Shown here: one piece after another, positions 35,301 through 47,300 of the stretch
Numbering within the stretch: position 1 is the stretch's first letter
How the letters are laid out: each line of letters starts with the position of its first letter
Assembly: GCA_963971225.1 (NCBI GenBank)
Contig: OZ020268.1
Location: forward strand, 49,154,404-49,218,403
From: Melieria omissa
Taxonomy: Eukaryota > Arthropoda > Insecta > Diptera > Ulidiidae
Length of the DNA: 64,000 nucleotides
Direction of reading: 5' to 3'
Program-made: the position numbers and the translations under genes
Notes under the pieces: model-generated
Seen by the model: the letters and a program-made list of their open reading frames with translations, nothing else
Database searches by the model: none
Told to the model about the DNA's origin: nothing

Positions 35301-38300
35301 CCTGAAGACAACCGTGTATGCCTTCCCAAACCAAGTGCTGAGACTGTAGCTCTGGCACTAGAATTGCACGTACTTGTGATATATGTGTGTACGCACAATC
35401 CGGCTCGAAGGACCAACAATATGTACGAAGAAAAATCACTTTTTAAAAATAGGTTAAAATGTTTGTGTTTTATTTCTGTTTTGTTGCATTAAACAAAAAT
35501 GCTTTTTCCACACTCCTCAAATATCAATGACTCGCCATTGTACCAAAAACTTCCAATGCTGCCCAACAACCCGCCAAAAACCCAACTTTTAGCTTCGTAC
35601 TCGGCACCATCCCAGTGTTGCCACTCTTAAGTTTGAAAACCAAAAAACTCATCCCAAACACTGGCTTTAAAGAGGCCAATGCTATCCATGAAGTAGACAA
35701 GATAGGTGTCGATGAACTGTTATTTCTATCAGACAGGGTTTTGAAATCATCACAGGACGTTGTAGGGTTTGTGCTCATTGAATGGCATTCCCTGTCCACT
35801 GATGTCCGCAGTGATGATTTGGTGATGAAGTAGAAACAGATAGGATAGAATAGAACACTTCCTTTGCTTTTGGAAGATTCTTTTGGGGAGATTCTAGCAA
35901 CAAAGCAGCAGCAGCTGAACTTTGGATCTTCATTGGACTTTACTAAGAACGGATCTGTAGGATTTTCGTTGAATTCCACTAAGAGCTGAAAGATTAAATT
36001 TTCATTGAACTTCATTAAAACTTAATTATGGAATCTTCATGGGGCTTTGTTAACAGCTGTACTATTGGATCTTCATTGGACTTCATCAAAGCTGAACTAT
36101 CGGACATTTCTTGGACTTTACGAAGAACTGAACTATTGGACTTCAAGAGCTCAATTATCGGATCTTTATTAGACTTCATCAAAGCTGAATTATCGGATCT
36201 TCATTGGACTTTACTAAGAGCGGATCTGTAGTATTTTCGTTGGATTCCACCAATGCTGAAAGATTGAATTTTCATTGAACTGCATTAAAGCTTAATTATG
36301 GGATCTTCATGGGGCTTTGTTAACAGCTGAAATATTGGATCTTCATTGGACTTCATCAAAGCTGAACTATCGGGCATTTCTTGGACTTTACGAAGAACTG
36401 AACTATTGGACTTCATCAAAGCTAAATTATCGGATCTTCATTGGACTTTACTAAGAGCAGAATTATTGGATCTTCTTTAGCATTAACCGAGACTTGAACT
36501 ATTGGATCTTTTTTAGACTTAACCGACAGCTAAACTATCGGCTTTTCATTGAGATTCACCAAAAGCTGAACTATTGAATCTTCATTGAACACCATCAAAG
36601 CTTCAGCAAGAATTTTAATTCGTTAATTGATTTAAAATCGTGTAAGATTCAGACAGATAGGATATTCTTTTATCTACTTGAAGGCATTCAAAATTAGTCC
36701 ATTCCGTTATATTTTTTGTAGGTGGTCCTTGCCCGTTCAGCGACTGCGTTGAATTCTTCCATTTATTTTCTGAAATCTAAGAGCATTTTGCTCTGGTCAG
36801 CATTTTATGCTTTCCCCTGATAAGAAATGAATTTATAAGTTTGATGTTTAAATTATTTACTTACATTTTCGTTGTTTTCGTTTTGCTGCTTTCCGATTTC
36901 AATTCCACCAGATTTTTGTTTAACGGAATATTTTCGACAACAACTTCCGACAATCGGAATGCAGAACCCCAAATTTCCGATTCAAATTCTTTCAAACAAA
37001 ATCGGATTTGAGAACAGGGTTGCATCGGAAAATATTTCCGATAATCGGAATGCAGAACACCAACGGTCGGATTCAAATCTATTTTAGATCCGATTCGAAT
37101 TCTGGAACAGGGCTGACAAAAGCAAGTACGCTCTCTCAATCAGTCGTAGTTCAGGTATAATTTTATACAGTGGAGAGAAATTACACTGCGCTCACTAATA
37201 TTATCTCATTGTCAATTTTGCCGACGACTGTTCTAAGACCTCTTCTCATGGTTTCTTACATGCAACTAAACAAAAATTTAATTATTCGAAATTCTCATCA
37301 TGAACTAAACCACAGTATGTGTCCCCAATATTTCGAAATTTTCAGAGTTGTCAGTTGAGGTGGTTGCTGTGACTAAATGGTTCGGGTATTGGATTGCAAG
37401 TCGATGTTTGTCTCTATTTTAACTACACGCACTGTGCGTATGATTGCATGGAGCTCGGCTCAAGTTCCTCATTAATTAAGGTTTTAAGCTGTTTGATAAA
37501 ACATTCAAAGTGCATTTTGTTGTTGTAGCTGCTGATGCTGTCCACACATGTGTTACACTTGTCGCGTTCATGGCAGTCCAGTTGTGTCTTGTGTTTGAGT
37601 TTCCGTCTAATTAATTTCAATTACACATTCAGTTGCAGCGCAACATTAAAATTGCAACAACAGTGACACAAAAATAACAAAAACAACAAATTTGTCAGAA
37701 TTTTCCAAACTGAGAGCAAGTACAAAAAAATATATATGAACAACAACAAAAGCAACGCATAAAAAATTAAGTAAATTTTACGACACGCAGTAAAAGCTGC
37801 GCTGGCGGACAGAATGTCGACTGTCGGGTTGACTAGCTGGCGTCACATTGTCACTTGGTGACTGCGTCAGTCGCGAGTGTTTCATTTTGTTTTGGACGAG
37901 TATTGATCCGTATTTGGCGCTGTTTGATGTAGACTGGAGGCTGCGCAACGCCAACAGTTGGCAATTTGATAATGAAATTAAATCAGCAAACTGTACTGAA
38001 AATTTGAACAACAACAACAAATCACCAAAGACTAAAGCGACAAACGCATTTGTTGCTTAGCCATTGGCGATAACTCCGAGTGACTACTGACAGCTGCAGC
38101 TGATTGCCATTGGCAACGGCACTTCCATGCGGCAACAGCTGTTTGCAGCCGCTGCGTCAAAACGGAAGCTGCCCCGGGTTCGTTGCTGGTGGTTGCGACT
38201 TTGCGACGCAAAAGTGTCACCGCACGCCGCAACGAAGGCTGCAGGCTCCGCTGGCAGCAGAAAAAAAATATTGTCAAAACATTAAAAACAGCAACAACAA

Positions 38301-41300
38301 CAACAACGCGAAATGAAATTAATTGCAAGCGGCGCAAAGGTCAAAAGATCAATTTTCGGCTTGTGTGTGTGTGCGTTTCCAAGTGTCGAGTGTTTCGTTG
38401 TGTGCGTATGTCTTTATGTGTGTGGGTTTGTGTTTATGTCTTCTTGATGACTACTCAAAATGACTACCCAAATGCTTTTGGGCATTGGTCAGAGATGGTA
38501 AAATCTATACAAGATTTTGGAATCCCGGAAATTTTCTTTTACTGAAATTTTTATGTATTTTAATTAAAGTTTTCTGCACTTGACATACACACACATACAG
38601 AGGATATTCAAAAGTGCAAAGTTTATTAGACAAATCTGACCTGACTGATTTGATCTCAACGTAGGTCGGAACTCTATTCCTGTTCACTAGACACTCCCCA
38701 GCGGTCAAGTCGTGGCGCAGGGAAGCCAGAAAGTTTCTTAGCTTAGACCAGTGATGACCATTCTGTTACTCGCGAACAGCAATAATGCCGACGTTGCTTC
38801 GGCGTCGCTGCCATTCGCGAGTAGTAAAATGGACATCACTGGTCTAAACTAAGAAGCTTTGCTGCCTTATGCTCGAATAGGTCGCTGCCACTCGCGAGTA
38901 AAATAATGGACAACCCTCGCTCGTCTCATGTCATGTCTCGAAGATGCTGAGACAGCAGCTCACGCAGTTGTTCGGCCTTGGCGTCTAAGACGAGTTGCAC
39001 TTTAGAATAATCCATCCATATTGAAGAATGAGTTGGGGACCATTAAGCACAAAGACCCACTCGTGTTAACGTTGGTTGTGGTCATCAGCAAGGAGGTCAA
39101 AGCCTCAGATTATCTTCCAAGGGGCCCAATTAAGTGGCCTGCTTTGACGAAATTCTTACCTAAATTCAGCCACATTAAGCTTTCAATGTTAGGAATAAAA
39201 ATATATTATTGCTGGAGTTCATGATTGGCCACAGCAACTGTTTTAGCGATCTTACTGAAAGCAGTCAGTCTACTTTTTCGGTGTAGTGACAGCCAGTGTT
39301 CTTGTCAGACAAAGTCATGGGGTGAAAATCCAACCAACCTTCTTGCCAGACAAAGTCATGGAAAGAAAATCCATGGCAGGTGGTCCATGATCTAACTGAA
39401 GGGTCGACCAGACTTCTTGTCAAAGTCATGGAAAGAAAATCCCTGGCAGGTGGTCCCAGATCTCACTGAAGAGTCGACTAGACTTGTCAAACATATACAT
39501 GGGGAGAATATCAGTTTCGTGGCGGATTGCTCAAGATCTCACTGAAGAATCTACAAGGTTACGGTGTAGTGACAGATCGTCTTCTTTTCAGACAAAGTTA
39601 TGGGTAAAATATTCGTGGCAGGTGGTAAAGGATGTTACTCAAGGGTTAACCAGTCAGTCTTTTTGCCAGACAAAGTTATGGAGAGAATATCAGTTCCGTG
39701 GCACAAGGTTCAGAATCCCACTGAATGGTCGATTAGGTTACGGTGCAGTGAGAGATAGTCTTTTTGTCAGACAAAAATCCATAGCAGGTGGCCCAGCATC
39801 TCGCTGAAGGGTCGACCATGCTTCGCCGTGGTGACAGTCAGTTTTCTTGCCAGAGAAAAGTCATGGAGGTTCTTTCTTTTACGGCATGGATTTCCCCTAC
39901 TAAGGTCATTCTTCTATAAAGTATTAACCAAATTGACATAACACTATTAAATGTAGGCAATGAAAATTTCAGGCTCAAGTTAAAACCTTTCCGAAACTTT
40001 TATAAGAGCGAACAGCACCAGACAAAAACACAAATACTCGAAAAGAATGAACAAAGATGTGCAATGAGAAGAGAAGAAAAGAGAAGGGAGAAGGGAAGAG
40101 AAAAGGGAAAAGAAGAAAAACAAGACAAGAGAAGAGAAGAGAAGAGAAGGGAGAAGGGAACGGAGACGAGAAAGGAGAAGGGAGAAGAGAAGGGAAGTAC
40201 CAAGAGAAGTAAAAGGGAAATAATAGAAGAAGAACGGACAAGCGAAGTAAAAGGGAATGAAAAAGGAGAGGCAAGAAAAGTAACAGGGAAGGAAGAATAT
40301 AAGAAGTTGAGCAAGACAAGTAAAAGGGAAGGGAAAATAGAAGAAGAAGAGATAAGAGAAGTAAAAGGAAAGGGAGAATAGAAGAGGAGGAGACAAGAGG
40401 TACGAGAAGTAAAAGGAAAGGGAGAATGGAATAGTAAGGGCTAAGAGATGTAAAAGGGAAGGGAGAATAGAAGTAGAAAATGGAGATTAGAAGAAGAGAA
40501 TGGAGAATAGAAAAAGAGAATGAAGAATAGAAGATAATTGAGAATATAAGAAGAGAATGGAGAATATAAGAAGAAAAGAATGGAGAATAGACGAAGAAGT
40601 GAATTCAGAATGGAAGAAGTGAGTGGAGAATAGAAGAAGAGAATGAAGAATAGAAGAAGAGAATGAAGAATAGAAGAAGAGAATGAAGAATAGAAGAAGA
40701 TAATGGAGAATAGAAGAAGAAAATAGAGAATAGAAGAAGAAGAAGAGAATGGAGAATAGAAGAAGAAGAAGAGAATGGAGAATTGAAGATGAGAAGGGTG
40801 AAAAGAAGAAGAAGATAAGAGAGAGGAGAAGAAGAAGAACGGAAGAGAGATGAGTGGAGTAGGATAAAGTTGAATAGAGTAGAATAGAGAAGAATAGAGT
40901 AGAATAGAGAAGAATAGAGAAGACAATATAAAGAGAAGAAAATATTAAAGAAGAATAGAGTAGAACAGAGTAGATTGGAGTAGATTGGAGTAGATTGGAG
41001 TAGAGTAGAGTAGAGTAGAGTAGAGTAGAGTAGAGTAGAAGTTTGAAGTGAAGTTTGCAAAATTTGGCAACTTTTGGCTGCTGTCTCTGTCTTTCCTGTG
41101 TGTGAATGTATTTTGTTGATATGGGTCGTTTTTGTATGCTGTACATGTACAAATATTTGTTTTGCCAATTCTCTTCTTCTTCTTCTTCTTGTGTTCATGT
41201 CATTACTAGCCGCTTCCTTCGGCGGTGTCTTTCAAGCTTTCATGTCAACGTCATAAAAACAAAAATAAAACAGATTCACAATGAGGACGAGAGAAAGAAA

Positions 41301-44300
41301 GGAATTGTGCAAAAATCATGGGCCCGCTGGTGCACACGTGCCAACACAATGACACACCAACCATTGTAAGCCGCCAGTTCTGCGCTTACGCCACTCGCCC
41401 ACTTTGGCGTTTGTATGTAAAAATGCAGCATGTATATATATGAAAAATAACGGTATATTATATACAATAAACGTTATCGTTTTTGCCAAATCAACAGTTT
41501 AATGACGAAAATTACAGCTGCTGAAATGTGCGCGCCGCCCCTCAACATGGGTGAGGTTAGGGCTGATCGGCGAGTGAGCGAGCGAGCAATCGAAGGCGCA
41601 GTCGGGCGGCACACGCGTCCACTTGACTATTTGGACGCCCTCATCGCTGGTTGGCATTTGGGCTTATGACGACAACAAAATGCTTCGTCGTTGCTGCCCG
41701 AATTTGCCAAAAGTCGCATTTGATGCGATTTGTGTGTGTTCATGTTGTTGTTGTTGTTCAAAGTATTCAAATTGTACAAACAATATTGCATGAACTTTAA
41801 GCTCAACGTTGAACGTTCCATGTGGTTGAAGGACAATGCTAGCTGCAATGCATTTTCCAGCAACACAACAACAAAACATTGTCCTGCTGCCTGCAGTCTG
41901 CCCGTTGTCCATGAAGTGGGTTTTAGTTGCAATTCTCGGAAACCAAAATAAATGCAAAGCTGTAGATTGTCAGAAGTTGTGCGTTGATATTTGGTGCGTT
42001 CATAGGTCAGCGAGTGTTTCTGGCGCACCAGCTGGTCGACTGTGGTGGGAAAAGGTTGAATGGTAGATTTAAAAATAATCGAAAGGGATCGGAACAGCTT
42101 GAAGACAGCTGAGAAATTTAAATCAGATATAAGTGCAGTGAAGTCCTTCTTTGACCATTACTAAAGTTTATTAGTTGCCTTCAACTTTTTGTGTTTTGTG
42201 TCAAGTTTTCGATTAAAATTGTATCTGTGAATTTGAAGTATTTCGATTAATTTTTAATTTGTCTTTCTTTCTCTCTCTTTAAGGCGGATGCCAGTCTGGG
42301 CATGCACGAGCGTGAATATGTCCAAGAATCACTGAGTTACGTGCTGCGCATACAGGAAGTGCAGGAGCGCATCAAATTTGAATTTGTGGAAATTCTGCTC
42401 GGCTTCATATCCGGCTGGCTGGTGTTCTATCATACGGCACACGAACAGGCCGAAGATAATCGTGATTATCTGCAAGATTTGCGGCACAAGGTGCAAAAGG
42501 TGCGTATGAATGAAAATTCATTCAAAGTCAAATTAAAATTCAAATCTATTCAATTCAACTCATTTCAACTAATTCAAACTCATTTAAACAAATTCACACC
42601 CATTCAACTCAACTATTTTCCATATTTCTTTCAACTACTTTCAATAATTTTTATATTTTCTAATTTTGCAAATTTCTCTACAACTCTTTTTTTGCTTACA
42701 GACGCGCGAAAACTTTGAGGAAGCACGTGAAAAAGTCACCGAACTAAAGACAAAATATATGGAAAAGCGTACGGTAAGTGTTTTAAATATGATTTGATTG
42801 CGTGTCCTAACATCATTTAACTAAACAAATTTTCATTTTGTCCTTACAGAAGCCCGAGGAGAAGTTCACGAAACGCGGTTATCTGTTTTTGATGGAAAAA
42901 AGTAAGATTTGCTAATATGTTGCAGTTGTATTTGCTTTTTCTCTATAGCGCTGTCCTCCACAGTTCAACTGCTTTCATTATCTAATAATTTTAAAAATTT
43001 TAATTTCATTTTTCATTATCTTTAAGCATTGCTGGCTTTTGGTTTTCATGCTCCCAACAAAAACAAATTTGCTTGTAGTTCTATTCTATCTTAAGTTCTA
43101 CTCTCAACTTTTACTAACTTTTCTTTGTTTTCAATTGTTTTATAGACAATTTTAAGTCTTTCTTATGTACGTATAATGATTTTGCTTTAAAAACTTGCAA
43201 TTTTTTCATTGCTTTATAGTTTTGCCTTTGATATTGTTAAACAATTTGATTCCCTCGATGTGTGCGGCCCCTCGATTAATGCTTAAAGTAGGCTCCCTTT
43301 TGAAAATCTCTCTTTTAGAACCATTCAAGGCAACATGGACGAAATACTATTGCACCTACAAGAAACAGAAGAAGGAGTTCAGCATGCTGCAGTTCAATCA
43401 GATGAACCACAGCTCGGCGCGGCCTGAGACGCGCGAAGACGAAAAGCTAACGCTGGTCTCGTGTCAGCGGCGCGCCTCCGAATTCGAGAAGCGCTTCTGT
43501 TTCGATCTGACATTCAAAGAGAAGCCAGGCATTGTGTACACATTTCAGGCGCTGAGCGAAGAGGATCGACGCGCGTGGATCAACGCCATGGACGGCACTG
43601 AACCGGTGCGTATAATCAATTTTTTGTTTAATTCAAAATAAAACTTCATACATGTTATTTTATTTGCAGCCCTATTCGGCAGCGGGAAAAGTGAAAGCCG
43701 GCGAAGAGTATCAGCTGGACGAGGTGGGCTTTGCATTTGTGCGCAAATGCATTGAAGTGCTGGAGAAGCGCGGCCTCGAGGACGAGGGCATTTATCGTAA
43801 AAGCGGCGTGGGGACAAAAATCTCCAAATTGCTATCGCTGGGCATGGATCGCAAGAAGGCCGAGGCCGTGTTCAGCGAGGAACAGTATCGTGATCTCATG
43901 GAGAGCAACACCATTGCCAGCGCACTAAAGACATATCTGCGCAATCTGAACGAACCGCTTATGACGTATCGCTATCACAGCGGCTTTATTGAGGCGGCAA
44001 GTGAGTGCAACAGTTCATGAATTTAATTGCAATCAAATTGTTTTACAAATATGTTTTTTAATTGTTTGCAGAGCAAGAAAGCCTAAATCAGCGCGTACAC
44101 GAAGTGCACAAATTGGTACACAAACTGCCGCAGCCCAATTTCGAAATGCTGGACATGGTCATCAGACATTTGACCGAGTGAGTGCATTCAGTTAAAGCGT
44201 TTTTTGTTAAGAACGGGGGTGCAATCAAGGATTCTGAGCATAAAAGTAGGCTGCAAGAATTGAAAAAACATTAAAGTTTGAGAAGTTTTAGGTATTTTGT

Positions 44301-47300
44301 GTAGTCAAATGTAGTCATAACAGAGTTTTTGTTGGTCAAATTTGTGTAAAAAAATTCAGGAACTGTTTTAAAACAGAACCTGCTGGAGTTATTGTGATTT
44401 TCTTGAATGAGAACTGCTTTGACATGATTGGGTTCTTTAGATTTAGATTCATAAAAGAGTGACCTCTTAGATCTTTTGTGTTCCCCCTTGTAGTTCAAAA
44501 GACAAGGACTTTTTCATTAGTAAGCTTCAAGGATTTGAAAAGCATTGTAGTTTGAGTAATTTGAGGCATTTTATTTAGTTGTAGTTGGCCAGAATTATGG
44601 TTTTATTTGTCGAATTTGGACACAAGAATTGTTTTGACTTTAATTTTTGGTAAGATCCATTGTTATCCCCTGGTTCTAGTTCTAGTTCATTAGACAAGTA
44701 CTGTGTCTCATTACTTAGTACAAAAGTAGGCTTGAGTGGTTTGAAAAACATTGCAGTTTATGAAATTTCAGACATTTCATGTTGTTAGCGGCAGTCAGAA
44801 CTTTGTTGTTACTTGTCAAAGTTATACATAAGAACTGATTCAATACGATTGAGTCATTTAGATCCAAATTTAGAAGAGTTTTTATACACAGCGATCTATT
44901 AAATCCATGGGGATCCCTTGTGGCTCATAAGACCAGAACTGTTCCATCTGCATTACCTTAGACAGACCCACGTCTGCTCAAAATTGAATTGAATCCAAGG
45001 AAAACCGAAGGCTTCAGGTAAAGAGTGTCGACTCTTGTCCAAGTTTTGCTGTATGAAGGATTTTTTTTCTTGTTTTTGAATGCTCTGCAGTCTGTATTCA
45101 GGTGGAGTGAGTTTTTTGCTCTCTTTGAACAGAATCTACGGGTGTAGAGTAGAGTAAATAAAGTTCGCTTTTGTTCCAAATATGCTCTACGAAGCTTTTT
45201 TATTCTTTGTGTATCAAAGCTTCACATTCTGTGTTCAAATGCAGTAATCTTTTCGTACTCTTTGCTCATATTCTACAGTTGAAGAAGTAGACTCTTGTCC
45301 AAGTTAGACTTTAGCAATCTAAATCGATGGCCATATGGATTTGAAATAAATTTTCCAAGACTTTCATGTAGTTTTGGGCTGTTAAAACTTTATTGTTTTC
45401 TATTGAATTTTCAAGTGAGATCTTCTGGGACATGATTGGGTCAACATAACTCATACATTTTTGCTAAAGAAGACTTAAGTTATCATTAAAAATGTTAATC
45501 AAGTACTCAATCAATCAAAGTTGGCATTGAAATCAGCGTTGTTGAATGAAAATTCAGGCTCTTGGGGCCGAAAAGCTGGCCACTTTGTTAAGCTCCATGG
45601 TCTCACTAAAACTTTAGTTGTACACAGGAAACTCCGTGTTGTTTCTGGCATTAAAATTAAAGGTTTTGGGTTAATAAAAAATATATTTTCTTCTTCAAGT
45701 GATGTTCCAGTTCTGATTGGCTTTACGGTTGTCAAAAGTCCATGGAACTGCATAAAATGTTTGAAAGTTGGCTTATTCATGACTCTGTGTGAAGATTTAG
45801 TAAAAACTGAATGAGTATTTCATATCGAAAGGTACAGACAGCAATAATGAAACAGTTGAAATGTTTAACCTTACAAAACTAGAAGACGAATTTGCTTTAC
45901 AGTGGCTGTCGAATCTCTTTTCGACAGAGCCGTTCTTCAAATTTCTTTAAAGACGAACAAAAAATATGTTGCCTAGAAAATGAAATATGTCCAAAAAGTG
46001 ATATGTTGCCATATAGCAACAAAATAGCAGAAGGTTTAAAAATTGTATCTCCTAAAAGTCTGACAAGTTGTATTATAGTAGAGTTTTTCATAGACGAGCA
46101 ACTTCTTTATTTTCTTATATTTTCCCTATTTAAACATAAAAGCTGGTTTTAGTAGTAAAAATACTTTTTTGTAGACTTTATTCAATGACCAGAATCGAGT
46201 AGTAAAGAGTAAACTTAACAATAAAAGATAAAACATTGCACTGATGCGTCTTACTATACTTTTTATCTCACAGAAATACACCCATGCTTTCACAGAAATT
46301 TTTGGTTATGTTAGGCGCGAAACTCTGCGCTATGAATCTCACAAATCTGCATTTAATGTATTTACTTTCATTAATCAAATATTTTTCCGCCCTCTTGCAG
46401 AGTGTCGCGCAAGTACGAGAAGAATAAAATGTCCGTTTTCAATCTGGGCGTGGTGTTCGGTCCCACACTGCTGCGTCCGCTGGAAGAGACCGTTGCTGCC
46501 ATATTGGACATCAAGTTCAACAACATTGTCATTAACATATTGATTGAGAACTACGATCGCATTTTCAAGACAGATCCGAGTGCGTCGTCGGCGGCGCTGC
46601 TCAGCGCCAACACTACTCCGCCAACGCGTGCGCCGCGCGCCAGTCAGGCCGGCAAGGCCGCAGCGGTGGCATCGGCGGGCAGTGCGCGCACCTCCATGTA
46701 TTCGCCGCAGCAGCAGGTCTATCGGCTGGTTACCAAGTCCAACTTTACCGATCCGCCCATGTCGTCCAGTCTGCAGAACATTCCCAACGGGCTGATCTAT
46801 GCGCACGGAAGCGGCGTCGGCGGAGGAGGAGGAGGTGGTGGAGGTGGCGGCGGCGGCGGTGGCAGCGCTTCGAGCAGCACCAATGGCGGCCTCAGCGTGA
46901 ACGCTCACACTACAAACGGCAGCGGCAGCAGCAACAACAACAACAGCAACAGTGGCGGCCCCAAAAGTCTCGGCATGGCCGTGAATATGGGCAGCGTCAA
47001 GAATTTGCATTCCATGTCACAGAGCGACATTAGTGTGCGCGGTCGCTCGGCGAGCAGCGCCACCGATCCGGTCTACAGTCTGCTGGGCGGCGGCGGTGGC
47101 ACCAACGGCACCGGCCTGACAGCGCATCATGCCACGCCCGCCACAGCGACCAGCTTGCGGCACGAATATCTTATGGCCACGGCAACGCCAGCCGCAGCAA
47201 CGGCTGCCAGCAGCGGCAGCAATCACTACTCGACCGCCTCGACGGGCAGCGGCAGTCGACTGAACATGAACAACGTCTCCCCACCCACCTTGGCCATGCG

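Larger units (their letters stand above)
29465..35660 (-). mobile_element. Complete BEL/Pao LTR retrotransposon, minus strand
   Basis: A 6196-bp element bounded by two 239-bp LTRs (29465-29703 and 35422-35660) that I find identical base for base, and by a perfect 5-bp target duplication CTGGC (29460-29464 and 35661-35665). LTRs begin TG and end CA. A primer binding site of tRNA-Tyr type and a single intact gag-pol frame are present. Identical LTRs mean a very recent insertion. It lies in the large Graf intron, antisense to Graf. Confidence 0.97.
5618..42283 (+). other. Graf: Large Graf intron (36.7 kb)
   Basis: Bounded by donor gtgagt at 5618 and acceptor ttaag at 42283; flanking exons b and c are both phase 0. 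It contains the hAT element, the BEL/Pao element, the RNase H non-LTR element and most of the tandem repeat blocks listed separately. No convincing host exon was seen inside it. Confidence 0.85.

Noticed and set aside
35524..36015. 163-codon minus-strand frame next to BEL
   Set aside because: It runs through the LTR, the target duplication and into tandem repeats, so it cannot be an old host gene.
40487..41198. Minus-strand frames of 160-220 codons rich in Ser, Leu and Phe
   Set aside because: They are the complement of a purine-only repeat tract; stops are rare there by composition.
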